Positions 18,065 through 27,710 are shown, counted from the first letter of the stretch. The stretch: DNA of 64,000 bases from Dyadobacter sp. CECT 9275 (GCF_907164905.1 NZ_CAJRAF010000001.1:469001-533000); one strand, 5' to 3'. Notes: generated by a model not told the origin, from the letters alone. Made by a program: numbers and translations.

Positions 18065-20137
18065 TTAAAAATCAGGTCGGAATAATTCCTCAAATGATCT
18101 ATCCGATACGTTTTCTGCAGGATTCTGAATCCTGTAATCATTCACTTTCAGATAAAGTTTTTGCCAAAGCGCATGTTCTACCTCGAACCTGCCTAGAATG
18201 GTATTGAGGCGGTAAGGCATGTATTCTGTTTTCCAGGCCTGGGCATAAGCGTCTTTCAATTCTCCGTTTTCGTCCATCATATCAACCAGTAAGCCATGGC
18301 AGAGATAGGTGATATCATATACGACAAAGTCATTTTTCTTCTTTTCCAGCATCGAATGATTCCAGCGTTCACAAATGGTGTGGGCCCACAAAAACCGGGT
18401 GGCTGTGTAAGCCATCAAGCGTGCAGAAACCAGGAGGGAATTAATGAAAGCCGTGTCTTTCTGATCACACTTTTCAAGTGCCGTGATGAGCTGATCCTGC
18501 GCTTCTTCGCTCATTTTTCTTGCGTTCTTAAAGTCGTCAGTATGCTCCCGGGTATTTTTAAGATAGTATGGTAAAAAGGGATTGGCCCAGCTTTCCACAA
18601 TGGTGCCACGAGGCATTCCGCCCGTGTTACGGCCCAGCGATCTGTTGAGGTAAACGTTCGATTCTTTCAGGTAATCGAATGCCTTGCTCATTTCCTGAGC
18701 TACTTTGGGGTACATTAAAGTAGCGTAGTCTTTTGCGAAAGCGTTTTTGTCCGGCACAATACCTTGCCAGGCTCCGATGCTTCCATACGCCATAAATAGC
18801 CACGAGGGGCGTACAAAGGGTTCTACCGGATCTGTCCAGACAGAATTGATAAAACCAAGACTTTTATTCCGGATACCTGCTTTCAGGCATAGTTCTATAT
18901 TGGTGTAAGTGTAATCCACATCGGGATAAATGTGGCCCCAGCCTGATACCGCTGGCTGTATCAGAAACCTTTTGTTTTCCTTGAGTACCGGGTTAAGGTA
19001 TTTGTTGATTTCCAGGGTATCGGGCTTGTATTCCCAGATGACCGGGATGATTCCTTCTGGCAGTTTCTTCATGATGTCCGGATAATAATTGTTCATATCT
19101 GTCCATGTCATGACGGTTTTGCCATATTTTTTTAACTCATTTTGTACAAAGCTCAATTGCTGAAGCCACAGTTTTTCCGAATCAATTTTGATATCACCGT
19201 CGTCTGCAATACGTTTTGTTTCCCAGGTCTCGTCAAAACCAACATGGATAAACGGACTTGGAAAAAGTGCTGTGTATTGTTTGATCCAGTTTTTCAGGAG
19301 TTCGTTGGCGGCGGATTTTTGCGGATTTAATTCGTGACCATATTTGCCGATGGCAAGATCGGCATACTTTTCCTTCCGCAGCAACTCGTGCAAATGCCCG
19401 TAGAGGTTCAGGAAAGGAATTACATCCATATGACGTTCTTTTCCGTAGGCTATGATTTCTGAGATCTGGGATTTGGTGTAGCCAGACTGGTACCCAATTG
19501 ACGGAAACCCGTCGAGTGCAATACTTACCTCATTATAGAAATAGTACTGGTTGGTTTTCCAGCGGGCGAGGAAATCGATCTGGTTTTTAATCTCCTGCAC
19601 GGTGGCCAGGCCGCCATGGGCAAAATCCATCATGATACCTCTGTAAGCCAGTTGGGGACGATCATCAATGATGACTTCCGGCAATTTGGCGCCAGCTCCG
19701 GAACCCTGGATCAATTGTCGCAATGTTTGAACAGCGTAAAAAAGGCCGGTTGAGGTTTGCGCATTGATATGAATTTTTTCAGGACTGATGGTGATACTGT
19801 AATGTTCCCTTTCGCTTTTGTTTTCGCTTTCCGCTACTTCGGGCAGGGTGCGTCCTTTTTCATGAAAGGTATAGCTTAATGTAGCTTTTGGTTGTGTGGG
19901 GCTACTTTTAACCGGTTTTCCGGTGCGTTCCGAAACCGCGTCAGTGAGTGTTTTAAGCGCAAATGAGATATCTTTTGAAGCGGAGGGTGAAGCGAAAGTG
20001 GTAAGCTCAGAAAGCTTGAAATGGCCGTTGCCATACTGGATTTGGCTGGGCTTGGGAAAGAGTACCGGCAGTGACTGGGATACAGCGGGAATTGCAAACA
20101 GACAGATAATCCAGATTCGAGATAACAAGTGTATCAT
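18065..20137 (-). CDS. Exported GH20 beta-N-acetylhexosaminidase
   Basis: 690 aa enzyme with an N-terminal signal peptide (cleavage near AVSQS). Residues about 22-150 form the GH20b accessory domain, followed by the GH20 catalytic barrel starting at AYRGIMMDFAHGG. The catalytic pair is D302-E303 in HVGFDETWETKR, corresponding to the family's GxDE motif; Glu protonates while Asp supports substrate-assisted catalysis by the 2-acetamido group. It removes terminal GlcNAc or GalNAc. The gene follows SusC and SusD after a 219-bp gap, so this is a polysaccharide-utilisation-type locus aimed at an aminosugar-containing glycan. The C-terminal 200 residues are helical and unassigned. Confidence 0.88.
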   Translation of the reverse strand: MIHLLSRIWIICLFAIPAVSQSLPVLFPKPSQIQYGNGHFKLSELTTFASPSASKDISFALKTLTDAVSERTGKPVKSSPTQPKATLSYTFHEKGRTLPEVAESENKSEREHYSITISPEKIHINAQTSTGLFYAVQTLRQLIQGSGAGAKLPEVIIDDRPQLAYRGIMMDFAHGGLATVQEIKNQIDFLARWKTNQYYFYNEVSIALDGFPSIGYQSGYTKSQISEIIAYGKERHMDVIPFLNLYGHLHELLRKEKYADLAIGKYGHELNPQKSAANELLKNWIKQYTALFPSPFIHVGFDETWETKRIADDGDIKIDSEKLWLQQLSFVQNELKKYGKTVMTWTDMNNYYPDIMKKLPEGIIPVIWEYKPDTLEINKYLNPVLKENKRFLIQPAVSGWGHIYPDVDYTYTNIELCLKAGIRNKSLGFINSVWTDPVEPFVRPSWLFMAYGSIGAWQGIVPDKNAFAKDYATLMYPKVAQEMSKAFDYLKESNVYLNRSLGRNTGGMPRGTIVESWANPFLPYYLKNTREHTDDFKNARKMSEEAQDQLITALEKCDQKDTAFINSLLVSARLMAYTATRFLWAHTICERWNHSMLEKKKNDFVVYDITYLCHGLLVDMMDENGELKDAYAQAWKTEYMPYRLNTILGRFEVEHALWQKLYLKVNDYRIQNPAENVSDRSFEELFRPDF

Positions 20138-20356
20138 TAAGTGTTTTGGGTTGAAGTGTTTGTCAGATATCAGTTTCGGCGGATTTGCCTGTGAAATGTA
20201 TGCTGAATGATGAAGCTTGTGTCGGGGCCGCTAAAAAATAAGGGCCGGTAATCACATGCGAAACCTGCACAAACTTACCTGCGGAAAACAGCAGGGCAGA
20301 TATGAGCAGGTTTCGCATGGAAAACATACTGAACGATGGAATTATTTTGGTGGCTT

Positions 20357-21943
20357 CTAATTTTTGTCCCACCAGAGCGGGGTGGCAGCGTTGTCTGCTC
20401 CGCCTAACATTTTAACAGCTTTGGTAACCTCGGCAGCGTTGGTTTGCTTTTCGGTATCCAGAAAGGGCATTCGGCGGATGAATTTGCCCTGGGGCAAGTC
20501 AGTATTTTCGCTATGTACGATCGGATACAGTTTTGGCAAACCGCTTCTCCTGACTTCCGCCCAACCTTCCATGCCGTCAGGAAAGAGTGCCAGCCATTTT
20601 TGCTGTGCTACCTGTTTGCGCTGCATATCTTCGGTTGCGCTCCACTTTACAGGGTAATCATTCACGGCCGGAGAATTCATACCATCCTTAGGTGCAATGG
20701 GCACAGCAGTATTGGCAATGTACTTCGCAACAGCAGCCTGGTCGGTTATTCCCCACTGTGCCATGGATGTTTCAATCCCTTTTTTGTAAAACTCCTCCGC
20801 AGTTCCTCCCATATTCCATCCGTTGAGGGCACCTTCTGCCCGCAGGAAATAGGCTTCGGCCGTATGCATGATATCCTGCGGAACGTTGTACGTCGTTTTC
20901 CAGTCATTGTTTACCCAGTTTACCCACCGGGTTCCCATATTGGAATTGAACAAACGGGAATTAATGTCGATAATTTTTTCCGATGTAAATAGTCCGTTCC
21001 TCACCCCTTCGTATGTTCCGGTAGCCACCGATGGCTGGAAGTAAACCGGCAAGCGGGGGTCATCATATCCTTTCAGAATGGATTCCATGGAAGCACTCAT
21101 ACGTACGTCATCCCAGCCAGCGGTTACCGCAAGTCCATTGTATTCGTTGTAGGTAGTGGTGGACTTTGGCATATAGGCGTCGTCCGCAATGTTGGTCAAA
21201 ACACCCGCAGCTACCGCGGCCTCTGCCTGTTGTTTGGCTAATGTCGGATTTACTTTTGAAATACGAAGCGCAAGTCTGAGTCTTAAAGTATTGGCAAACT
21301 TCATCCAGGCGGTTGCCGGGCTCGCGTTTTTATTGTAAACAAGGTCGTAAATTCCGAATGGCTTTTCGCTTTGGTGAGATTTCAGCACCGTAGAAGCTGC
21401 ATCCAGTTTTTTGAAAAAATCATAATAAACGGAGTCCTGGGGGGTATAGGAGATATACCTTTTACCAGAGGCAGCGTCGAAATAAGGTATCGGGCCAAAA
21501 TAATCCGTTACCCTGTGAAACGTCCATACCCACCAGATGTTAGCCAGTGCATTTTCTGCGGACTGGGTTTCAGTTCCGCTCATGATGGTTTTCAGCTGAG
21601 GCGCCGCTGAGGTATAAACCGGGTTCCAGCAAGCAGGCATCCAGTCCTGACGAATTACGTAACGGTCGGTTGGGAAGGAATGAGCAGCCTGAGACAGGAA
21701 CTGCGAATAAACCGAGGCGATGGTACCTTCCCCGACTTCAAAATTATCAGGGCTTAGGGTGGGGGTCATCAGCGCATATGCAAACAGGTATGGGTATTCG
21801 GTGCTCCCCACAGTACTGATTTTCGTACCGTCGGTATTCATGGCGGTAAAATCATCGGTACAGCCAACGAGGCCAACTGCGGCCAGTGCAAACAGGGCGA
21901 GCCCGGCGGTTGCTGTGTAAATTTTTGTTATCGTCTTAAACAT
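20357..21943 (-). CDS. SusD/RagB-family outer-membrane lipoprotein
   Basis: 528 aa surface glycan-binding lipoprotein. The signal peptide ends in VGLVGC (Cys28) and is followed by TDDF, as in the SusD-like group that begins near residue 40 with a domain holding TPR-type helices (NALANIWWVWTFHRVTDYFGPIPY is characteristic). The late segment RKQVAQQKWLALFPDGMEGWAEVRRSG is the conserved SusD C-terminal core. It lies 11 bp after SusC, the normal order, and would form the lid of the SusC pore. Confidence 0.92.
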   Translation of the reverse strand: MFKTITKIYTATAGLALFALAAVGLVGCTDDFTAMNTDGTKISTVGSTEYPYLFAYALMTPTLSPDNFEVGEGTIASVYSQFLSQAAHSFPTDRYVIRQDWMPACWNPVYTSAAPQLKTIMSGTETQSAENALANIWWVWTFHRVTDYFGPIPYFDAASGKRYISYTPQDSVYYDFFKKLDAASTVLKSHQSEKPFGIYDLVYNKNASPATAWMKFANTLRLRLALRISKVNPTLAKQQAEAAVAAGVLTNIADDAYMPKSTTTYNEYNGLAVTAGWDDVRMSASMESILKGYDDPRLPVYFQPSVATGTYEGVRNGLFTSEKIIDINSRLFNSNMGTRWVNWVNNDWKTTYNVPQDIMHTAEAYFLRAEGALNGWNMGGTAEEFYKKGIETSMAQWGITDQAAVAKYIANTAVPIAPKDGMNSPAVNDYPVKWSATEDMQRKQVAQQKWLALFPDGMEGWAEVRRSGLPKLYPIVHSENTDLPQGKFIRRMPFLDTEKQTNAAEVTKAVKMLGGADNAATPLWWDKN

Positions 21944-21954
21944 GATAGAATATT

Positions 21955-24900
21955 TTAAAATGATAGTTTCAGGTTCAGTCCAATATTCCTGCTTGAAGGA
22001 AGATTGTAATATTCGATACCCTGGTAGTTACTGTTGCCAAAGCTCACCTCGGGGTCGAAATCCATTTTGCGTTTCCCTACGCCCGGAACGTCCAGAATGG
22101 CATTACCCCGGTAGATGAAGAACAGGTTACGGGCTACAAAAGACAAACGAGCCATTTTGATAAAACCAGGCAGGTTTTTAAACTCATAGCCCAGGGTGAG
22201 TTCCCTCACTCTTACATTTGTTGCATGATACGTAAAAAATTCTCCCCACGAATAGTCTCCCTGCGCTACGGTTTGCCAGAATTTTTCGCTGTTGACTGCA
22301 ACCGTATTGGCTGCGCCTTCGGCTGTTACACCATTTACAACCCATGAGCCCGCTTCGCGGAAATTTTCGGTGCTTGCAGCAGTTCCCGCATAGGCCATTT
22401 GCGCAGCTGTTCCGGAGGTAATCACCCCGCCAAATTTGCCGTCCACCAATACTCCTAATGACCAGCTTTTGTAGGCAAATGTGTTATTGAACCCTGCTGT
22501 AAATTTCGGGTTGTAGTTTCCCAGTTTCTCGATAGCATCGGTTTTTACCGGAACACCATTTTCATTGACCACATGTTTGCCATTCAAGGTTTTCCATTTG
22601 TAGCCATAAAGATCTCCAAATGAGCCTCCCTCTTTAATTAGCGGCGTAGCGGAACGGACGCTTGTTGAAGAACCCAGGTATAGCTGGCTCACACCTTCAT
22701 ACAATTCCACTACCTTATTTTTGTTCACGGCATAGTTGAGGCCGATGTTCCAGGTGAAATTTTTGCTTGTAACAGGTTTTGCAGAAAGTACCAGTTCAAA
22801 ACCGGTGTTCTGAATATTACCCGCATTCACATTTAGGGTTGAATATCCCGAGGAAGCCGGTGAAGCAACTCTTAATAACTGATTTTTAGAGTTGGTTTTG
22901 TAATACGTGAAATCCAGGCCGAGACGGTTGTTGTAGAATCGCCATTCGGTACCTGCTTCAAAGGACTGGGTTAGTTCGGGTTTCAGGTCAGCAATGGCTT
23001 TGGTGTTGCTGCTGGCAATGTAACCTCCCAGGCCACCGCGGATATAGGTATACGTTTGCCCAAGCAGATAGGGGTCTGCGTCATTACCAACCTTGGTAAC
23101 CGATGCCCGTACTTTTCCAAGGCTGATCCAGGTGGGAAGTTTCACCATTTCGGAGATAATGGCAGACAGTCCCACAGAAGGATAGAAGTAGGAATAGGGC
23201 GAAGGAAGCGTACTAGACCAGTCATTTCTGGCAGTCAGGTCCAGGAACAGATAATCTTTGAAAGATAACTGCGCCGTTCCGTAAACGGATTGTAACTCCC
23301 GTTTGGTAGTGGCCGTTTCAACTTTTAGGGTTGTAGCATAGCTAAGGTCATATTTGTTGGGGAAACCAAGTCCGTCGGCAGCATTTACACGATGGCGCAT
23401 GCTTCTGTTTAATATAGAACCACCAATGTTATAGTTGATTTTTAGCTCAGGTGTAATGTTATTTGTACCTGTCAGGAGGATATCAGCATTTTTTTCAGAT
23501 ATAAAATCGTTACCTTCTGAATAGTATCCTCCTGGCTGCCGCGCATAGTTAACCGTATTGTTGGCATATTTCTGGCTGATAAAATCATTGTACCGGTCTG
23601 AGCTTACCCGTCCCTGGATATTGAGCCAGTCGGTTAGTTTGTACCTTAAAACCAATAAACCAGTAACCCTGCTGCGGTTTTCGTCGTGATGTGTATTGTT
23701 GATCGTCCAATAGGGATTCATATATACCGCATCCGGGCTTGTCCAGTAAGTAGGTGTTTCAACCCCCGTTGTATTTACATTTTTATAGGATTTCAGAGTT
23801 GCGGGATCAACGCTTCTCGGAATACGATAAATGTTGGCAACCACCATCCCGTCACCACCTACACCAGGTTTATTATAAATGTTCTGGATCATGTATGTAA
23901 TCTTTCCATCGGCTGTGAGTCGGTCGGTGATATCATAACTCAGCCGGGCATTGAAAGTATTACGTGACAGGGAGTTGTGCGGTACTATCCCATTAATGTA
24001 ATTGTTGGAGTAGGAAAGGTACGACTGTACTTTTTCAGATCCGCCGCTTACCCCGACCGAATTATTGGTCGACACTGCGGTGCGGAAGAAATCTTTGATA
24101 TTATCAGGATAAGCCTGAAGATTCACCGTCGATCCCGCCCAGTTGGTAACGCTCTGGCCCGCAATTTTCGGACCCCAGCTTCCGCCGGTGATCGTGGAAT
24201 AGATGCCGCCTGAACCCTGGGCATAGGAGTTCTGAAGGTTAGGTGTGGTAAATGCTTTGTCGAAGGTTACACCTGAGTTGAAATTGACATTCACCTTTCC
24301 GCTTTTTCCCTTTTTTGTTGTAATAATGATGACACCGTTTGCTGCACGGCTACCGTACAACGCAGCACCGGCTGCACCTTTTAATACGTTAATGGATTCA
24401 ATATCATCCGGGTTGATACTTGACGCACCGTCACTGCCACTATGGCCACCAGCATCGTAACGTACCTGGCCCGCTGGGCTGGAATTGTCGATTGCGACAC
24501 CATCCACCACAATCAGAGCATTATTGGAACCCTGAATAGACCGGTTTCCGCGCAGCACAATCCGGGTGGCACCACCGGGGCCGTTTGCTGAGGGCGTGAT
24601 GGTCAGGCCTGCAATTTTTCCCGAAAGGGTATTGGTAAAGTTGGCATCTCTGACTTCATTAATCTGTTCAGATCCAATTCGCTGGGTAGAATAGGTGAGT
24701 GATTTAGCGGTACGTTCTATACCGAGTGCGGTTACAACTACTTCCCGGAGCACCACATTGTCTTCGGTCATAGAGATATCTCCCAATGTCGTTTTGTTGC
24801 CAATCTCGATTTCCAGTGTTACCATACCTATATAGGATATAGTGAGCGTGTTAGTGCCTTCCGGAACGGATAGAGAAAATTTTCCTTCGGTATCGGTCAT

Positions 24901-25146
24901 TACGCCGGAGTTACTGCCTTTTGCAACCACAGATGCACCCGGAACGGCCACCCGGGCTTTGTCGACTACCCGGCCGGTAACCTGTTTTGTCTGCTGGGCA
25001 AACACCCGGCTACCAATGGGCAGAGCAGCCACGCTGCCGACCAGTTCCGCGCAAAGTAGCAGAGCTGTGAGCCGGGCAGCCAATGTGAAGCGTCTGCCGG
25101 TACTCGGCTTTGGGTTAATTTTTAATACTTTGGATTGTGTTTTCAT
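21955..25146 (-). CDS. SusC/RagA-family TonB-linked outer-membrane transporter
   Basis: 1063 aa TonB-dependent transporter. After a long signal region ending near VFAQQ come a carboxypeptidase-regulatory-like domain (about 55-130, VTGRVVDKARVAVPGASV), a TonB-box-like segment (LREVVVTALGIER), the plug with NVLKGAAGAALYGSRAANGVIIITTKKGK, and a 22-stranded barrel ending in GLNLKLSF. It imports oligosaccharides across the outer membrane with its SusD partner. No anti-sigma or extracytoplasmic sigma gene is adjacent; three TTTGTAAAC-type sites 210-390 bp upstream suggest control by the GntR regulator instead. Confidence 0.95.
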   Translation of the reverse strand: MKTQSKVLKINPKPSTGRRFTLAARLTALLLCAELVGSVAALPIGSRVFAQQTKQVTGRVVDKARVAVPGASVVAKGSNSGVMTDTEGKFSLSVPEGTNTLTISYIGMVTLEIEIGNKTTLGDISMTEDNVVLREVVVTALGIERTAKSLTYSTQRIGSEQINEVRDANFTNTLSGKIAGLTITPSANGPGGATRIVLRGNRSIQGSNNALIVVDGVAIDNSSPAGQVRYDAGGHSGSDGASSINPDDIESINVLKGAAGAALYGSRAANGVIIITTKKGKSGKVNVNFNSGVTFDKAFTTPNLQNSYAQGSGGIYSTITGGSWGPKIAGQSVTNWAGSTVNLQAYPDNIKDFFRTAVSTNNSVGVSGGSEKVQSYLSYSNNYINGIVPHNSLSRNTFNARLSYDITDRLTADGKITYMIQNIYNKPGVGGDGMVVANIYRIPRSVDPATLKSYKNVNTTGVETPTYWTSPDAVYMNPYWTINNTHHDENRSRVTGLLVLRYKLTDWLNIQGRVSSDRYNDFISQKYANNTVNYARQPGGYYSEGNDFISEKNADILLTGTNNITPELKINYNIGGSILNRSMRHRVNAADGLGFPNKYDLSYATTLKVETATTKRELQSVYGTAQLSFKDYLFLDLTARNDWSSTLPSPYSYFYPSVGLSAIISEMVKLPTWISLGKVRASVTKVGNDADPYLLGQTYTYIRGGLGGYIASSNTKAIADLKPELTQSFEAGTEWRFYNNRLGLDFTYYKTNSKNQLLRVASPASSGYSTLNVNAGNIQNTGFELVLSAKPVTSKNFTWNIGLNYAVNKNKVVELYEGVSQLYLGSSTSVRSATPLIKEGGSFGDLYGYKWKTLNGKHVVNENGVPVKTDAIEKLGNYNPKFTAGFNNTFAYKSWSLGVLVDGKFGGVITSGTAAQMAYAGTAASTENFREAGSWVVNGVTAEGAANTVAVNSEKFWQTVAQGDYSWGEFFTYHATNVRVRELTLGYEFKNLPGFIKMARLSFVARNLFFIYRGNAILDVPGVGKRKMDFDPEVSFGNSNYQGIEYYNLPSSRNIGLNLKLSF

Positions 25147-25644
25147 AGTTTTCGGTCAAGTTTCTTCAAAATCACGTCATCAGGGTTACTTAGAAATTAA
25201 AAAAGAAGTGGATTGTTTAAATGGAAATGAAATGCTTAAGTAATTGGAGTTATGCGTACAGTATATTCCCATAGGCAACAGGTTGGTTAAATAATGGATG
25301 CGAACTGTTAGTCTGTAATCAGCAGGTATCTGGTATTGCCATCCTTTGGTTGAAGGATTTATGTTTACAAAAATAATATATTTATGTTTACAAAAAAATT
25401 AAAATAATGTTTTTTGAATTTAGGCAAAAAAATATGTTTTGAGGTGTATTTGCAGGTTATGCCTAATTATATTTGTATTTGGCCGGCTGAGGGGTGTTTG
25501 CTAGGGATGTTCTGGGATAATTTGTAAACATAAACAGTATTTTAAATTGTTTATGGTAGGCAGGATGAGCGGGTCTGGTATTTGTAAGGCATCGGAAGGG
25601 CGAGGCTGTAACCAGATCAATTAGAAAGGGGGGCTTGTGAAGTG
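25147..25644. other. 498-bp non-coding region between GntR gene and SusC
   Basis: AT-rich leader and promoter region of the SusC operon. It contains the three repeated TTTGTAAAC-type sites described separately; no open frame with coding character was seen. Confidence 0.6.
25358..25536. promoter_or_regulatory. Three TTTGTAAAC-type sites upstream of SusC
   Basis: TTTATGTTTACAAAAA occurs twice in direct repeat (25358-25373 and 25381-25396, 23-bp period), and TTTGTAAACATAAACA lies at 25521-25536 in the opposite orientation. All share the core seen upstream of the GntR gene and of the creatininase gene. They sit in the gap between SusC and the GntR gene, consistent with regulation of SusC by that regulator. 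Confidence 0.6.
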
Positions 25645-26283
25645 TTAATCCATGTCTAACGACGCAGATTCTCCTCTGATCAGGTGTTTGCGTAAGGTTT
25701 CTTCGGCTAGCTTCGGATCCTTTTCTTTGAGGGCTTTCAGGATCTGACGATGTTCCTGGTCGGTCAGTTCGTAATCATCCATGTGGGTCTGGGTTTTGCC
25801 CAGCTTCTGATGGAACAGTGGGATGTTGCTCACTTGGTATAAATCGCGCAGCTTCTCGTTGTTGGCGCTGTCGATGAGTGTTTCATGGAATTTAACGTCG
25901 GCCTCACAGGCGCCGCCGAAATAACCTCCCTGTACCATATTGGTGAAATCGTCGCAGATTGCTTCGAGTTTTTGCAGGTACTGGTCGTCGATTTTTTCGA
26001 GTGCCAGCCGCAGGGCGCCCAGTTCCAGTATCTCGCGAAGTTCTCTGATTTCCCTGATGTCATCAACGGTCATCGATTTTACAAAAAAACCTCCTTTTTC
26101 GCCAAAAACAATAAGTTTTTCGCCCATGAGCCGGGTAAGCGCTTCGCGGATGGCTATTCGGCTCACCTCCATTTTCTTGGCCCAGAAATCTTCTTTCAGC
26201 CGTGTGCCGGAGCTGAGCTGGTTGGAGAGTATTTTTCTTCTTAGTTCGAGGTATACCTTATTGGCAAGCGATTCTTCTTTCAT
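25645..26283 (-). CDS. GntR-family regulator, FadR/FCD subfamily
   Basis: 212 aa repressor or activator. Residues about 8-72 form the winged helix (KVYLELRRKILSNQLSSGTRLKE...EVSRIAIREALTRLMGEKLI). Residues about 80-205 form the helical FCD ligand domain with metal-type residues in EADVKFHETLI, QEHRQIL and RKHL. FCD regulators usually bind sugar acids or other carboxylates, which fits the operon downstream. A palindromic TATTTGTAAACAAATA lies 7 bp upstream of the start codon, pointing to autoregulation; related sites precede SusC and the creatininase gene. Confidence 0.9.
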   Translation of the reverse strand: MKEESLANKVYLELRRKILSNQLSSGTRLKEDFWAKKMEVSRIAIREALTRLMGEKLIVFGEKGGFFVKSMTVDDIREIRELREILELGALRLALEKIDDQYLQKLEAICDDFTNMVQGGYFGGACEADVKFHETLIDSANNEKLRDLYQVSNIPLFHQKLGKTQTHMDDYELTDQEHRQILKALKEKDPKLAEETLRKHLIRGESASLDMD

Positions 26284-26290
26284 TGTGAAA

Positions 26291-26329
26291 TATTTGTAAA
26301 CAAATAGTTGTTCAATTTGTAAACTATTG
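26291..26329. promoter_or_regulatory. TTTGTAAAC palindrome pair at the GntR promoter
   Basis: TATTTGT-AA-ACAAATA (26291-26306) is a perfect 7+2+7 palindrome; a second AATTTGTAAAC follows at 26314-26324 within CAATTTGTAAACTATTG. Placement directly before the GntR start codon suggests an autoregulatory operator. Confidence 0.65.
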
Positions 26330-26420
26330 AAGGTAAAGTTAACAAATAATTCTTTAGAATGGTATCATGCCGTACCTGAATCCTGAGATTGTAATGAGGA
26401 GGCCATTTTATGTCGGCAAA

Positions 26421-26453
26421 GAAAAAGCCCCACCGAAGTAACCGGTAGGGCTT
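26421..26453 (-). terminator. Rho-independent terminator after the Nramp-like gene
   Basis: On the minus strand AAGCCC-x-ACCG pairs with CGGT-x-GGGCTT around a 7-nt loop and is followed by a TTTTTCTTT run. It lies 25-57 bp past the stop of the transporter gene and separates it from the GntR gene downstream. Confidence 0.8.
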
Positions 26454-26477
26454 GTGCCAGGTATTTGGACCTTATAC

Positions 26478-27710
26478 CTAGTGAAACAAAGGATTATTGA
26501 AAAACAGCTCCTTGAAATTGATGATTGCCAGTGAAAAGATAATGATCAGCCCAAGCGCACCAAAGATTTTTACAGGTGTGCTGTTTACTTTGTCGCCCAT
26601 GATATTTTTATCGTTACCAACCATGTACAGGGCGGTTCCGATAAAAGGCACGATAAAAATCGTGACACTTTGTGCGAAGACGATCAGTTCAAGTGGTAGC
26701 TTGCCAAATTTGATAGCTATGGAAGCACCTACCACCATTACAAGTGCTACGAGGTATTTTACCGACTTGGAACTGAAATTACTTCCCAGACCCAGTGCGT
26801 CGCCGAGCAAGGTGCCTCCCACAGAGGCGTTCCCGATGAGGGATGAAAATGCTGCACCGAATAATCCTACAAGGAACAGAGTGGAAGCACTTTCACCAAA
26901 AATGGGTTCAAGCGCTTTGGCCATGTCGGTGGCCGAGTTGACAGCTATGCCCTTCGGGTGCAGAATAGCCGCCGCACAGATGATTACAATGCTGCACATA
27001 CAGCCCAGCAATATAATTCCGGTAGTACTGTCGTTTTTGCTGTTTTTCAGTTCGGGCCGTACACGTATTCTTTCTTGAATAAGATAAGACTGGTACAATG
27101 CACCGACAATAGAGAAACAGGAGGCAATAAAGGCAATGATGAGGCCTTGAGAACCTTCAGGTATGGACGGGGTGGTATAACCTTTCAGGATTTGTCCGAT
27201 ATCCGGTTTTGCCCAGAAGAAGGTGGTTACAAAGGAAAAAAGTTTAACAAAGATCAGCAGGATCATCGTGCGTTCCAGTACCGAGTAGAAACTCCGGAAG
27301 AATAACAGGCTGATGCCTATTGCATTAAAAAAGATTATCCAGGGGACAGGAGAGGTATGGTACAATTCGCCGACCGCTATACCGACACCGATGGAGTTCC
27401 CTGCCTGAAAGGATGTGCTCACCAGAAATACCCCTATACCCATTGCGATGGATGCTCCCTTTCCCCATTTCTGTTTCACCGATGCCAGTAGCGACTGGTC
27501 AGTTGCAACGCCTATCCGCGTGGACATGGAGGTGAAAATTGCCATGAAAAAAATAGCGACAATAACCACCCACAGGAGTGAATAGCCATATACGGCTCCG
27601 ATCTTGGAAGTAATGGTAAGTTTACTCGGTCCGAACACAAGGGCGGCGGTGATCATGCCGGGGCCAAGGGATTTGAGCCACTTGAGCAGGTTTTGTCTGA
27701 AGGTTTCCAA
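26478..27710 (-). CDS. Nramp-family transporter lacking canonical metal-binding motifs
   Basis: 410 aa inner-membrane protein with about 11 hydrophobic segments and the overall layout of the Nramp/MntH family (GPGMITAALVFGP in helix 1; FSIVGALYQSYLIQERI in helix 6). The family's metal-binding DPGN of helix 1 reads GPSK (27-30) and the MPH of helix 6 reads LYQS (205-208), so the ligands for Mn2+/Fe2+ are absent. The substrate is therefore probably not a divalent metal. It lies 69 bp downstream of a Gfo/Idh/MocA gene under the LacI-type operator, so carriage of an organic acid or sugar-derived solute is a reasonable guess. Confidence 0.8.
   Translation of the reverse strand: METFRQNLLKWLKSLGPGMITAALVFGPSKLTITSKIGAVYGYSLLWVVIVAIFFMAIFTSMSTRIGVATDQSLLASVKQKWGKGASIAMGIGVFLVSTSFQAGNSIGVGIAVGELYHTSPVPWIIFFNAIGISLLFFRSFYSVLERTMILLIFVKLFSFVTTFFWAKPDIGQILKGYTTPSIPEGSQGLIIAFIASCFSIVGALYQSYLIQERIRVRPELKNSKNDSTTGIILLGCMCSIVIICAAAILHPKGIAVNSATDMAKALEPIFGESASTLFLVGLFGAAFSSLIGNASVGGTLLGDALGLGSNFSSKSVKYLVALVMVVGASIAIKFGKLPLELIVFAQSVTIFIVPFIGTALYMVGNDKNIMGDKVNSTPVKIFGALGLIIIFSLAIINFKELFFNNPLFH

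Noticed and set aside
20163..20372. 69-codon minus-strand frame between SusD and the GH20 gene
   Set aside because: It overlaps the end of SusD, has no recognisable family, and its hydrophobic start could equally be chance. The 219-bp gap is better read as untranslated.
21310..21330. TTGTAAACAA inside the SusD coding region
   Set aside because: Single copy inside a conserved coding segment, no symmetry beyond the core; used only as a caution about how often the core occurs by chance.
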